Source: Steroidobacteraceae bacterium
GTDB taxonomy: Bacteria; Pseudomonadota; Gammaproteobacteria; Steroidobacterales; Steroidobacteraceae
Reading direction: 5' to 3'
NCBI GenBank assembly: GCA_019634915.1
Contig: JAHCAN010000022.1
Coordinates: 1-45,574, forward strand
DNA: 45,574 nt
The notes beneath the pieces are model-generated. The model did not search any database and had not been told where the DNA came from. It saw only the letters and a program-made list of their open reading frames with translations. The translations under genes and the position numbers were made by a program. Positions 8,307-19,690 of this stretch are shown piece by piece; within the stretch, counting starts at the first letter, position 1; each line of letters begins with the position of its first letter.

Positions 8307-8911
8307 CCGAAGGTCGCGCCCCCCGCCTCGAGAAAGGCGAGCTCCGCGGCGCTCGATTCGCGACCGAGCACGCGGTTGCGGTGCGGGAAACGCCCGAAGC
8401 GTTCGATCAGCGCGAGATGCTGGCGCGCATAGTCGAGGTAACCCTCATACTGCGCCCGCCACGCATCCGGCACCTCGCGCACGAGGGTCTCGAAGTGCGC
8501 GACGCAGGTGCGCTGGTCGTCGAGCGACTCGCTGTGCTCGAAAGGCAGCAGCGCGAAAGCCTTCTCCCCCGGTGTCAGCGACACGAACTGCCCCGAGGCC
8601 ATCAGGTGGCGCGCGGCCGCGAGCGCCTGTGCGTCGAGCGCGAAGGCGCGCGGCGTGCCGCGCCATACGTTGCGCGGGAATTGATCGCAGACGAGGATGT
8701 ACGCGAGCGTGCCGCGCGGCGACCCCTGCCACGACTCGAGCTCGCCGCGCACCGCGGCCTCGAGCGTCGCACCGAAGCGTGTCGCGATCGTCGCATCGAC
8801 GTCCGCCGAGCCGCCGAACCAGAGAGAGCGGCGCGCTTCGGCGGCGACCGGATCGGTCGCGGCATCACCGAACCAGTATGCGAGCACGGCGTCGGCGCCT
8901 GCGACCTGCAT
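8297..8911 (-). CDS. DUF924 family protein
   Basis: A 204-aa soluble, helical (TPR-like) protein of the DUF924 family. Seen: [48 protein letters not shown] (the family's LALIILLDQFPRN-type segment), [20 protein letters not shown] and the C-terminal [20 protein letters not shown]. These are all family hallmarks, and the length is normal. No biochemical function is established for the family. A Shine-Dalgarno-like AGGAGCAGG precedes the ATG. It is convergent with nhaA (10-bp overlap) and divergent from the DUF2891 gene. Confidence 0.85.
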   Translation of the reverse strand: MQVAGADAVLAYWFGDAATDPVAAEARRSLWFGGSADVDATIATRFGATLEAAVRGELESWQGSPRGTLAYILVCDQFPRNVWRGTPRAFALDAQALAAARHLMASGQFVSLTPGEKAFALLPFEHSESLDDQRTCVAHFETLVREVPDAWRAQYEGYLDYARQHLALIERFGRFPHRNRVLGRESSAAELAFLEAGGATFGQA

Positions 8912-8995
8912 GTTTCCTGCTCCTTCGATACCGTCCCTGGCGTCATTATGCAACGACCCCTGCAGGTCGAGCTGCCGGACCTGCACGCACTGCCT

Positions 8996-9001
8996 TACAC
9001 T
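8996..9001 (+). promoter_or_regulatory. -10-like TACACT directly before the DUF2891 gene
   Basis: TACACT ends 6 nt before the ATG at 9008, and there is no Shine-Dalgarno between them. This is one of five genes in the window with this arrangement. Confidence 0.3.
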
Positions 9002-9007
9002 CCCGGC

Positions 9008-10087
9008 ATGCGTAAGCTTTGCGCCTGCCTGCTCCTCCTCGTCGCAGCGCCCGCGGGTGCCGCACCCCTTGCCGCCGATGCTGCCGCGCACTTCGCGCAA
9101 CTCGCGCTCGACTGCGTGCAGCGCGAGTATCCGAACAAGATCGCGCACGTGCTCGCGAGCGATGCCGATGCACGCCCGCCACGCACGCTGACGCCCGCGT
9201 TCTACGGCTGTTTCGACTGGCATTCCGCGGTGCATGCGCACTGGCTGCTCGCGCGTCTCGCGCACCGCTATCCCGACGCGGCGTTCGCGGCACCGGCCCG
9301 CGCCGCGCTCGCGCGCAGCCTCGCACCCGGGGCCATCGGCGCGGAAGTCGCGTACCTGACGACCACGGGTCGCGCCTCGTTCGAACGCCCGTATGGCCTC
9401 GCGTGGTTGCTCGCGCTCGCCGCGGAATTGCGCGCCTGGGACGACGACGACGCGCGTGCCTGGGCCGCGGCGCTCACGCCGCTCGAGCAGGCTGCGGCGG
9501 CGCGGATCGCCGACTGGCTGCCGAAGCTCGCGTATCCGATCCGCACAGGCGAGCACAACCAGACCGCGTTTGCGTTCGGCCTGATCTGGGACTGGGCAGT
9601 CACGGCGGATGACGCACCGATGCAGGCGCTGCTGCGCGAGCGGGCGGCGCACTACTACGAGGGCGATCGCGATTGCCCGATCCGCTACGAGCCGTCGGGC
9701 GAGGATTTCCTCTCACCCTGCCTGGCCGAGGCGGATTTCATGCGGCGCGTGCTGCCGCCACCGCAATATGCGGCCTGGCTCGGGCGCTTCCTGCCCGGTA
9801 TTCCGCATGGGGCCGGGCCGTGGCTCGCTCCCGGCATCGTCACGGATCGCAGCGACCCGAAGCTCGCGCACATCGACGGCCTGAACCTGAGTCGCGCGTG
9901 GATGCTGAACGGCATCGCGGCGGGGCTGCCCGCCCGCGACGCGCGACGCGCGGCGCTGCTCGCCGCCGCCGAAGAACATGCGGCTGCGGCGCTGCCCGCG
10001 GTCACCGGCGAGCACTACGAAGGCGGCCACTGGCTCGGCACATTCGCGACCTGGCTGCTGACCTCGCAGGGCGCGACGGTCAGGTGA
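9008..10087 (+). CDS. DUF2891-like exported protein
   Basis: A 359-aa protein with a clear Sec signal peptide (MRKLCACLLLLVAAPAGAAP, cleavage near residue 19). The mature part is helical and Trp/His-rich. Segments fit DUF2891: HPAFYGCFDWHSAVH-like (here TPAFYGCFDWHSAVHAHW), RPYGLAWLLALAAELRAW, RTGEHNQTAFAFGLIWDWA, YYEGDRDCPIRYEPSGEDFL, LSPCLAEADFMRRVL and HYEGGHWLGTFATWLL. The repeated aromatic and acidic motifs suggest an (alpha/alpha) barrel like that of some glycan-active enzymes, but no activity is known. The start was chosen at the signal peptide. Its tail overlaps the Gre-like gene by 8 bp in convergent orientation. Confidence 0.75.
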   Translation: MRKLCACLLLLVAAPAGAAPLAADAAAHFAQLALDCVQREYPNKIAHVLASDADARPPRTLTPAFYGCFDWHSAVHAHWLLARLAHRYPDAAFAAPARAALARSLAPGAIGAEVAYLTTTGRASFERPYGLAWLLALAAELRAWDDDDARAWAAALTPLEQAAAARIADWLPKLAYPIRTGEHNQTAFAFGLIWDWAVTADDAPMQALLRERAAHYYEGDRDCPIRYEPSGEDFLSPCLAEADFMRRVLPPPQYAAWLGRFLPGIPHGAGPWLAPGIVTDRSDPKLAHIDGLNLSRAWMLNGIAAGLPARDARRAALLAAAEEHAAAALPAVTGEHYEGGHWLGTFATWLLTSQGATVR

Positions 10088-10580
10088 CCGGCTCGCCGGC
10101 GAGCCGCGCGATCGCGTAACGCACGCCGCCGATCTCGACCTCCTCGCCCGGGACCGCGCCCAGCAGGCTCTCCGCGACCGGCGACACCCAGCTGACGAGA
10201 CCGCGCGCCGGATCCGCCTCGTCCTCGCCGACGATCCGCAGCCTGCGCTCGGCGCCGTCCGCGGCGTGCAGCGTGACCGTCGTGCCGAAGCGCACGACAT
10301 CCGGCTCGGCGGCGGGCACGATCAGGCGCGCAGTCGCCTTGCGGCGCGTCCAGTAACGCAGGTCGCGCTCGATCGTCGCGAGCGCCGCCGCGTCGTGCGC
10401 GCCCTGCGCCACGTCGCGCGCGGCTTCGCGCGCCGCGAGCCGCGCGGCCTCGAGGCTGCGCACCTGCGAGTCGATCTGCGCGAGCCCGCTCGCCGTGACG
10501 AAATTCGGGTGCGGGCTCACGCGCCGCTCCGGCAGCATGGCATCGTCGCCGTCGCCCTCCCTGACGAACGCGCGGCTCAT
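10080..10580 (-). CDS. GreA/GreB-family transcription elongation factor-like protein
   Basis: A 166-aa protein with the two-domain Gre layout. The N-terminal helical hairpin is about residues 25-85 (NFVTASGLAQIDSQVRSLEA, ERDLRYWTRRKATARL). The C-terminal FKBP-like domain is about 90-166 (VRFGTTVTLHAADG, LRIVGEDEADPARGLVSWVS, SPVAESLLGAVPGEEVEI). The opening MSRAFVRE is typical of GreB-like proteins. The hairpin tip (about 55-65, RDVAQGAHDAA) lacks the paired acidic residues that GreA/GreB use to drive transcript cleavage, so it may bind the polymerase secondary channel without that activity. Its start overlaps the stop of the upstream membrane-protein gene (ATGA), so the two are translationally coupled. 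Confidence 0.85.
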   Translation of the reverse strand: MSRAFVREGDGDDAMLPERRVSPHPNFVTASGLAQIDSQVRSLEAARLAAREAARDVAQGAHDAAALATIERDLRYWTRRKATARLIVPAAEPDVVRFGTTVTLHAADGAERRLRIVGEDEADPARGLVSWVSPVAESLLGAVPGEEVEIGGVRYAIARLAGEPVT

Positions 10581-11611
10581 CGCCCTGCCTCCGCTTCGAG
10601 CTGCTCGGCGTAACGCCGTCGCCCGGTGACGCGCGCATGGTCGATCAGCGCGCGCAGCTCGGCGGGCGCGGCAGCCGCGATGTCCGGCCGCGCGCGGCGC
10701 ACGCCGTCGAACAGCTCGAGCGCGAGCGCGTGCCGGCGCACCGCCACGAGTCTGGCGATCACCGTCTGCGCGGCGAGCGCGTAAGCACGCGGATCGTCCC
10801 AGCTGCCGGCGCGGGCGAGAATCGCGCGCGCATCGGCCTCGAGCGCTGAGCCACTGTCCGACTCGAGCCAGCGGCGCAGCGGCTCGACGATGCGAGCCGG
10901 CTCACGGATGCGCGCCGGCACGTAAACCTCGTCGAGCATCTGGTCGAGGCGCCGCAACCGTTCGCGTTCCCCGCGCTCGGCGGCGCGCTCCGGGCTCCTC
11001 TGCGGCTCGTAACCGAGCGCCACTCGCCGCTCATAGATCGCACCACCGATCAGGCTGAACAGCGACAGCAGCAACCACGCCGCCGCGGCGAACCTGACGA
11101 TCTCCCATACGGGCAGCACCGCGAGGCCGTAGCCGGCGAGCGCATAGACGATCGTCGCGGCGAGAATCACCGCGTAGTACGGACCGAGACCGCGGATCAC
11201 GCGCACGATGGCCAGCGGATTCAGCGCCTCGATGGCGCTGCCGGTGACGCCGAGCACCGCCGCGCTCGCGGGCAGTGCCAGCACGACGAGCACCGCGATC
11301 GCGGTTCCGGCGCTGCCTCCGACCCAGCGCGCGAGGCCGAATCCCGCCGCACCGATCGCGAGCTGCATCAGCGGGCGCTGCTCGAGCGGATTGACCATCT
11401 CCACCGACAGCACGGGCGGCTCGTCGATGCCCTCGGCCACGCTGTCGAGCAGCACATAGGCGTACTTGAGCAGCCAGGAGAGTGTGATCAGCGCGAGTGG
11501 CAGGCCGAACAGGCCGGCGTGCGCCGCGACGGTGAGCAGCACCGCCAGCACCGCGACCAGCAGCAGCGTGGAGGGATGCGCGGGCCGCAGGACATGGTGA
11601 ACGAGGACCAT
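10577..11611 (-). CDS. Polytopic membrane protein of unknown function with helical cytoplasmic tail
   Basis: A 344-aa protein. About five hydrophobic stretches occupy residues 15-190 (for example LLLVAVLAVLLTVAAHAG, GTAIAVLVVLALPASAAVL, YYAVILAATIVYALAGYGLA, AAAAWLLLSLFSLIGGAIY). The loop layout recalls DUF4013-like proteins. Residues about 200-344 are charged, Arg/Ala-rich helices that could form TPR-like hairpins. No enzymatic motif is recognised. The ATG at 11609-11611 was chosen, with AGGGA upstream. It is the first gene of a two-gene operon with the Gre-like factor (4-bp overlap) and is divergent from uvrA (183 bp between starts). Confidence 0.7.
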   Translation of the reverse strand: MVLVHHVLRPAHPSTLLLVAVLAVLLTVAAHAGLFGLPLALITLSWLLKYAYVLLDSVAEGIDEPPVLSVEMVNPLEQRPLMQLAIGAAGFGLARWVGGSAGTAIAVLVVLALPASAAVLGVTGSAIEALNPLAIVRVIRGLGPYYAVILAATIVYALAGYGLAVLPVWEIVRFAAAAWLLLSLFSLIGGAIYERRVALGYEPQRSPERAAERGERERLRRLDQMLDEVYVPARIREPARIVEPLRRWLESDSGSALEADARAILARAGSWDDPRAYALAAQTVIARLVAVRRHALALELFDGVRRARPDIAAAAPAELRALIDHARVTGRRRYAEQLEAEAGR

Positions 11612-11646
11612 CACATGTGTCCCTGGTGTGCGTTCGTCCCGGTCGT

Positions 11647-11676
11647 TTGCCTGTTTACGCGGCTCACCAGAATAAC
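11647..11676 (+). promoter_or_regulatory. Possible uvrA promoter
   Basis: TTGCCT, an 18-bp spacer and AATAAC, each hexamer matching 4 of 6 consensus positions. It lies about 120 bp before uvrA. A competing -10-like TAAAAT sits at 11780-11785. Confidence 0.3.
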
Positions 11677-11779
11677 CCAACGGGCCGGGGCCGGCGGCAT
11701 TCGCCGCGATGCGCAGCGGCGGGCACGGCCCGGGCGGGTGCTTTCGACACCCCGGACCGGCCCGCCGGCTCCCGGGGGT

Positions 11780-11785
11780 TAAAAT
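11780..11785 (+). promoter_or_regulatory. -10-like TAAAAT directly before uvrA
   Basis: TAAAAT matches 5 of 6 consensus positions. It is followed by 9 nt and the uvrA ATG, with no Shine-Dalgarno between, so a leaderless uvrA transcript is possible. No good -35 was found. Confidence 0.35.
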
Positions 11786-11794
11786 GCCGGGTTC

Positions 11795-14674
<2,880 letters not shown>

Positions 14675-16209
14675 GCTCGCCGAACTCGCCGACGGCGGCA
14701 GACTCGTCGGCCACGTCGGCGACGAACAGGTCCTGCTCGTGCGCCGCGGTGCCGAAGTTTTCGCCATCGCGGCCCATTGCACGCATTACCACGGCCCGCT
14801 GGCCGACGGACTCGTCGTCGGGGACACCGTGCGCTGCCCGTGGCATCACGCCTGCTTCGACCTGCGCACCGGGGAGGCGCTGCGCGCCCCGGCACTGAGT
14901 CCCGTCGATGTCTGGTCGGTCGAGCAGCGCGCCGGGCGGATCTTCGTGCGCGGGAAGCGGCCGCCGGAGCCGCCCGCGCGGCGGCGCAAGGCGACGGGCA
15001 AGGCGCCGTCGCGGATCGTGATCGTCGGCGGCGGCGCGGCCGGTTTCGCGGCGGCCGAGAAACTGCGCCGCGAGCAGTACGCCGGCCGGATCGTCATGCT
15101 GAGCGACGATGCCGCAGCGCCGGTCGACCGGCCCAACCTGTCGAAGGACTATCTCGCCGGCAGCGCGCCGGAAGAATGGCTGCCGCTGCGTCCCGATGCC
15201 TATTACGCCGACAACGACATCGAACTGCGGCTCGGCGCGAAGGCCACCGGTCTCGACCCGCGCGCGCACGAGATCACGCTCGCGGACGGCAGCCGCATCG
15301 GCTACGACCGGCTGCTGCTCGCGACCGGCGCCGAAGCCGTGCGCCTGCCGATCCCGGGTGCCGACCAGCCGCACGTGCGCACGCTGCGCACGCTGGCCGA
15401 CTGCCGCGCGATCATTGAACTCGCGAAGCCCGCACGGCGCGCGGTCGTGATCGGCGCGAGCTTCATCGGGCTCGAAGCTGCCGCGTCGCTGCGCACCCGC
15501 GGGCTCGACGTCCATGTGGTCGCGCCGGAAAGTCGGCCGATGGAGCGGATCCTCGGGGCCGGGATCGGCGATTTCGTGCGCGCGTTGCACGAGGAACACG
15601 GCGTCGTGTTCCACCTCGGCGACGTCGCCACCGCGATCGACGGCCGGCGCGTCGCGCTGCGCAGCGGCGGCATGCTCGAGGCGGACCTCGTCGTGGTCGG
15701 CGTCGGCGTGCGCCCGCGGCTCGCGCTGGCCGAAGGCGCCGGGCTCACCATCGATCGTGGCGTAGTCGTGAATGCGCAGCTCGAAACCAGCGCATCGGAC
15801 GTCTTCGCGGCCGGCGACATCGCGCGCTGGCCCGATCCGCACGGCGGCGGCCACCTGCGCATCGAACACTGGGTCGTCGCGCAGCGCCAGGGAGCGGCCG
15901 CGGCGATGAACATGCTCGGGCACCGCGAGATCTATGCGGACGTGCCGTTCTTCTGGAGCCAGCACTACGACGTGCCGATCAATTACGTCGGCCATGCGGA
16001 GAGCTGGGACGAACTCGCGATCGAGGGCGACATCGGCGCGCGTGACTGCCTCGTGCGCTACCGGCGCGACGGGCGCGAACTCGCCGTCGCGTCGATCTAC
16101 CGCGATCTCGCGAGCCTGCAGGCCGAACTCGCGATGGAGCGGCGCGCGGCCGCTTCTTAGGTGCTTCCTCGTATTGCCATCGGGCGCCCGGAGGCGAACA
16201 TTGGCTGTC

Positions 16210-16566
16210 ATGTCAAACGAAATCTTTCCACCGTCCACAGCGGAAATCGCCGCGGCGCGCAAACGCCTCGCGCCGCACGTCCACGATGCCTTCACCGCCT
16301 TCAGCGAGAGCGTGTTCGCCGACGGCGCGCTGCCCTCGAAAACGAAACAGCTGATCGCGGTCGCGGTGGCGCACGTCACGCAGTGCCCGTACTGCATCCG
16401 CGGCCACACGAAGGCCGCATTGCGCCGCGGCGCGACCGCCGAGGAAATCATGGAGGCGATCTGGGTCGCCGCCGAAATGCGCGCCGGCGGCGCCTACGCG
16501 CACTCGACGATCGCGCTCGATATCATCGGGCAGGAGAAAGGCAAGCCGGCACAGACACCGGCCTGA
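16210..16566 (+). CDS. AhpD-like carboxymuconolactone decarboxylase-family protein
   Basis: A 118-aa all-helical CMD-domain protein with the AhpD-type redox centre C59-P-Y-C62 and H66 (QCPYCIRGHTKAALRRGATA). This supports a peroxidase or disulfide-reductase role rather than a ring-cleavage pathway, since no aromatic-degradation genes are near. It lies 49 bp after the Rieske reductase gene on the same strand, and the HPF-like gene starts 13 bp after it. A redox/stress operon is plausible. Start: ATG at 16210. A TTG 9 nt upstream is possible. Confidence 0.88.
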   Translation: MSNEIFPPSTAEIAAARKRLAPHVHDAFTAFSESVFADGALPSKTKQLIAVAVAHVTQCPYCIRGHTKAALRRGATAEEIMEAIWVAAEMRAGGAYAHSTIALDIIGQEKGKPAQTPA

Positions 16567-16579
16567 AGGAGTACGAGCC

Positions 16580-16981
16580 ATGCCGACCGGGAAGACGACA
16601 CGCACCGCCGCCCGCGCGCGCGCGCGCAAACCCGACAGCGCGCGCCGCGCGCCGCTGCCGGCGTACATCCGCGCCGAGCAGGGCGACCTCGGGCCGGTCG
16701 ACCGCAGCTACATCCGCCGCAAGCTCGGCACGCGGCTCGGGAAGTTCTCGGATTCGATCGTGCGCATCAGCGTGCGCACGGACGACCTGAACGGCCCGCG
16801 CGGCGGCGTCGACCGGATGTGTCGCATCAAGGTCGTGCTGCGCGGCCTGCCGACCCAGGTGTTCGAGTGCCGGAATGCCTCGCTCGACGCCGCGGTGGAC
16901 GGCGCGCTCGCCGGCATCGAGCGCACCGTGCGCCGCGCGCTGGACCGCCGGCGCAAACAGCCGCTCAGGAAGCGTCGCTGA
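16580..16981 (+). CDS. HPF/RaiA-family ribosome-associated protein
   Basis: A 133-aa basic protein. Residues about 38-125 match the beta-alpha-beta-beta-beta-alpha fold of hibernation factors (SYIRRKLGTRLGKFSDSIVR, ISVRTDDLN, CRIKVVLRGLPTQVFECRNA, LDAAVDGALAGIERTVRRAL). The first 25 residues are an Arg/Ala-rich tail not usual in E. coli HPF or YfiA. Proteins of this family bind the 30S decoding region and silence ribosomes under stress. A GGAG lies about 9 nt before the ATG. It is the last gene of the run that follows uvrA. It ends 17 bp inside the tail of the opposing methyltransferase gene. Confidence 0.8.
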   Translation: MPTGKTTRTAARARARKPDSARRAPLPAYIRAEQGDLGPVDRSYIRRKLGTRLGKFSDSIVRISVRTDDLNGPRGGVDRMCRIKVVLRGLPTQVFECRNASLDAAVDGALAGIERTVRRALDRRRKQPLRKRR

Positions 16982-17921
16982 GCGCCGCGCAGATCGCATC
17001 CACGTGCCGATGATCGGTGCCGCAGCAGCCGCCGACCACGGCAAGACCCGGTAGCAGCGCCCGCAGGCGGCGGTGCCCGGCCGCGAGTTCGGCCGGATCG
17101 CCGGCGTCGAGATCGGTCGACGCATCGAGCTCGGCGTGGCTGCGCTTCGATGCGTTCACGCGCAGGCCGCGGATCCGCGCACACCACGACTGCGCTGCCG
17201 CGCCATCCGCCAGCACGGCTTCGAAATGCACGGGGTGCGCGCAGTTGATCATGTAATAGAGCGCTGCCCCGCCGGTCGCGTCGTCGGTGCGCGCGATAGC
17301 ATCGGCGAGCGGCATGCCCGAGGGCAGGCGGCCATCGGTCTCGAGCGTGAACGACAGCACGACCGGCATCGCCGCCGCCCGCGCCGCGAGCCCGATGCCG
17401 ATCGCCTCCTCGACGTAGTTCATCGTGAAGGCCGCCACCATGTCGGCATCCGTGCCGGCGAACGTGTCGATCTGCGTCTGATGATAGGCGCGCGCCTCGT
17501 CCGCGCTCATGCGCAGATCGTCGCGATAGCCATCGCCGCGCGGCCCGAGATTGCCGCTGATGACCATGCGCGATTCGGGCGTCTCGTAGGCGGCGCGGAT
17601 CCCGAGCATCAGGCCGATCGCCGCGCGGTTGGCATCGGCGAGCGCGGGCGCGCCGTACCCGAGCTTCGCGGCCCAGTCGGGATTCGCGCGCCAGGTCGGC
17701 GCCTCGAGCACGAGGCCGCGACCGTGGGCGCGGGCGAGCTGTGCGTAGCGCTCGTAGTAGCGGCGCAGCGTCGCCGTGCCCGGTGCGGTGCGCAGCAGGT
17801 CGAAGGCCGCGAAATGCGCCAGCTCGATGTGCTCGTGGTAGATCAGCGTCGTCTCGAGTCCGCCATCGGTCACGAACAGCGGACCGGAAAGCTGCGGCAG
17901 TCGGTGTCGGTACGGGCTCAT
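16965..17921 (-). CDS. Homocysteine S-methyltransferase family protein (MmuM-like)
   Basis: A 318-aa barrel enzyme that transfers a methyl group to homocysteine, most likely from S-methylmethionine or a related sulfonium or betaine. Zinc ligands are visible as the Cys of MINCAHP and the Cys pair of GGCCGTDHRH near the C-terminus. The opening VTDGGLETTLIYHEHIELAH is the family's active-site start. Length is normal for stand-alone enzymes without a cobalamin domain. Start: ATG at 17921 with GGAG upstream. Divergent from the AraC-type regulator with 106 bp between starts, so that regulator may control it. Confidence 0.9.
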   Translation of the reverse strand: MSPYRHRLPQLSGPLFVTDGGLETTLIYHEHIELAHFAAFDLLRTAPGTATLRRYYERYAQLARAHGRGLVLEAPTWRANPDWAAKLGYGAPALADANRAAIGLMLGIRAAYETPESRMVISGNLGPRGDGYRDDLRMSADEARAYHQTQIDTFAGTDADMVAAFTMNYVEEAIGIGLAARAAAMPVVLSFTLETDGRLPSGMPLADAIARTDDATGGAALYYMINCAHPVHFEAVLADGAAAQSWCARIRGLRVNASKRSHAELDASTDLDAGDPAELAAGHRRLRALLPGLAVVGGCCGTDHRHVDAICAALSDAS

Positions 17922-18027
17922 CGGTGGCACTCCATTGCGGGAACGGGTTATCTTGCGGGCCGAAAGACTAGTCGCCGGCCGCGACCGGCACCAACGCGAT
18001 ATCTGCAAGGAAGCGGACGATTCGGCC

Positions 18028-19044
18028 ATGAGCCAGCGCGTAGTCATCCTCGCGATCCCGGAGACGACCGCCTCGGTGCTCTACGGGATGTACGACCTGT
18101 TCCTGTCGGCCGGGCGTGACTGGCAACTGGCGGTCGACGGCACCCCCGGGCCGCAGCTGATCACACCGATCATCGCCGCGGCCCACCCGGGCGCGATGCG
18201 GGTCGCCAACGGCGTGCAGGTCATCCCGCACTGTGCCCTCGATGCCGTGAGCGACGCCGGCCTGGTCTGCGTGCCCGAGGCGAACGTGCCGCCCGGCCTG
18301 CCGCTCGCAGGACGCTACGACGCCGAGGTCGCCTGGCTGCGCCGGCGATACGACGAGGGCGCAACGATCGCGACCGCCTGCTCCGGCGCGCTGCTGCTCG
18401 CTGAAGGCGGCCTGTTGCGCGGCGAGCAGGCGACCACGCACTGGGCCTACGCCGACACGCTGCGCACCCGCTACAGCGACATCCGCGTGCACACGCAGCG
18501 TGCGATGGTGATCGCGGGAGAAGGCCAGCGGCTCGTGATGGCGGGCGGCGGCACCTCCTGGCTCGACCTGACGCTGTACCTGATCGCGCGTCTCGCGGGC
18601 ACGGAAGTCGCGATGCAGACCGCCCGCGTCAATCTGGTCGAATGGCACACGATCGGCCAGCAGCCGTTCGCATGCCTCGCCCGCAAGAGCCAGGTGGCCG
18701 ACGCCGTGATCGCACGCTGCCAGGGCTGGATCGCCGCCCACTACGACGAGCCGACGCCGGTCGCATCGATGGTACGGCTTTCGGGCCTCGCCGAGCGCTC
18801 GTTCAAGCGCCGCTTCCAGCTCGCGACCGGCATGTCGCCGCTTGAGTACGTGCATACGCTCAGGCTCGAGGAAGCCAAGCAGATGCTCGAGGCCGGCACC
18901 GAAACGATCGAGGCCATCGCGAATGCAGTCGGCTACGGGGACGCGGCATTTTTCACGCGGCTCTTTCGGCGCCGCGTCGCACTGACGCCGGCGCAGTACC
19001 GGCGGCGCTTCGGCGCGATGCGCCGCTCGTTGGGCGCCGCCTGA
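18028..19044 (+). CDS. GlxA-family AraC-type transcriptional regulator (DJ-1/PfpI domain plus HTH)
   Basis: A 338-aa regulator. The N-terminal half is a DJ-1/PfpI-like amidotransferase fold, with TIATACSGALLLAEGGLLRG containing the nucleophile-elbow cysteine, and ATTHWAYADTLRTRY. The C-terminal about 100 residues are an AraC double helix-turn-helix: MVRLSGLAERSFKRRFQ, ATGMSPLEYVHTLRLEEAKQ and IEAIANAVGYGDAAFFTRLF. The ligand is unknown; relatives control amine, betaine and arginine use. The nearest candidate target is the divergent methyltransferase gene, which handles a related methylated compound. An AAGGAAG lies upstream of the ATG at 18028. Confidence 0.9.
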   Translation: MSQRVVILAIPETTASVLYGMYDLFLSAGRDWQLAVDGTPGPQLITPIIAAAHPGAMRVANGVQVIPHCALDAVSDAGLVCVPEANVPPGLPLAGRYDAEVAWLRRRYDEGATIATACSGALLLAEGGLLRGEQATTHWAYADTLRTRYSDIRVHTQRAMVIAGEGQRLVMAGGGTSWLDLTLYLIARLAGTEVAMQTARVNLVEWHTIGQQPFACLARKSQVADAVIARCQGWIAAHYDEPTPVASMVRLSGLAERSFKRRFQLATGMSPLEYVHTLRLEEAKQMLEAGTETIEAIANAVGYGDAAFFTRLFRRRVALTPAQYRRRFGAMRRSLGAA

Positions 19045-19061
19045 GGCAGGCGTGCTCGATC

Positions 19062-19085
19062 GGCGCTGGCGCGCCGGTCAGCGCC
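19062..19085. terminator. Possible bidirectional terminator hairpin
   Basis: GGCGCTG and CAGCGCC form a 7-bp stem around a 10-nt GC-rich loop. It lies between the convergent regulator and acetyltransferase genes and overlaps the latter's stop codon. There is no T-tract. Confidence 0.3.
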
Positions 19086-19599
19086 GGCGCGATCTCGCAG
19101 GGCCGGAGCTGAAGGTCTGGCGCACCTCGCCGTTCGCGACCCGCTCCTCGTAATCGCCACCGGTGTACTCGCCGATGACCCGCCGCCAGAAGCCCACGGC
19201 GCCGGCGTTGCGCAGGTATTCCTGCACCTCCCAGGTCCCGGCGAAGCGGTCGAGGATCAGCGCCACGGCCGTCCGGCCGATGCCGAGGCGACGGTGCGCG
19301 CGCGCGACGAAGAACTCGGCCATGTGATGGTCGGCCGCAGGCCGGCCCGGCGCGGCGCGCCCGGGCACGATCATCGCGAAACCCACCGGCAGCGCCGACT
19401 TGCAGATCGTCAGGATGCGCGCGCTCGAGTCGGCGAACCAGCGCGCCAGCAGGTCCGGCTCGCGGTGCCCGATTTCGCCGAGCACCGGGAAGATGCCGGT
19501 GTTCAGCGGCGCCAGGTCATCGAGGTATTCGCGGTAGACGCCCTCGATCCAGCGCCGGTCCCCCGGCGAGGTCCGCGCATCGCGCACGCTGACGGTCAA
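19078..19599 (-). CDS. GNAT-family N-acetyltransferase
   Basis: A 173-aa acetyl-CoA-dependent transferase. The acetyl-CoA loop is visible as HRRLGIGRTAVALILDRF (R-x-x-G-x-G/A pattern), preceded by the strand MAEFFVARAH. The late strand WEVQEYLRNAGAVGFWRRVI is the typical GNAT segment for positioning the alpha-5 helix. The substrate is unknown. The start codon appears to be TTG at 19599, with GGAGA 7 nt upstream; a GTG four codons later is the alternative. It is downstream of the lipoprotein gene on the same strand, but a strong hairpin separates them. Confidence 0.8.
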   Translation of the reverse strand: MTVSVRDARTSPGDRRWIEGVYREYLDDLAPLNTGIFPVLGEIGHREPDLLARWFADSSARILTICKSALPVGFAMIVPGRAAPGRPAADHHMAEFFVARAHRRLGIGRTAVALILDRFAGTWEVQEYLRNAGAVGFWRRVIGEYTGGDYEERVANGEVRQTFSSGPARSRRR

Positions 19600-19617
19600 T
19601 CAGGGTCTCCAGACGAC

Positions 19618-19651
19618 GAGGCCCGGACAGGCGAAACGCCAGCCGGGCCTC
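19618..19651 (-). terminator. Hairpin after the lipoprotein gene
   Basis: GAGGCCCGG and CCGGGCCTC are perfectly complementary 9-bp arms. Inside them GGCG and CGCC pair around AAA, extending the stem. It lies about 40 bp past the lipoprotein stop and before the acetyltransferase start. No T-run follows on the minus strand, so it could be a terminator without U-tract or an RNA-stabilising 3' hairpin. Confidence 0.5.
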
Positions 19652-19690
19652 GCGCGAGCCAGTGGCTCGGGAAGAAGTGATTCCTGCGAA

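Noticed and set aside
11612-11794. LexA box before uvrA
   Set aside because: CTGT and similar half-sites occur, but no CTGT-N8-ACAG pair or close variant.
17922-18027. SAM or SAH riboswitch before the homocysteine methyltransferase gene
   Set aside because: No recognisable conserved core or multi-stem architecture; the region is short and shared with a divergent gene.
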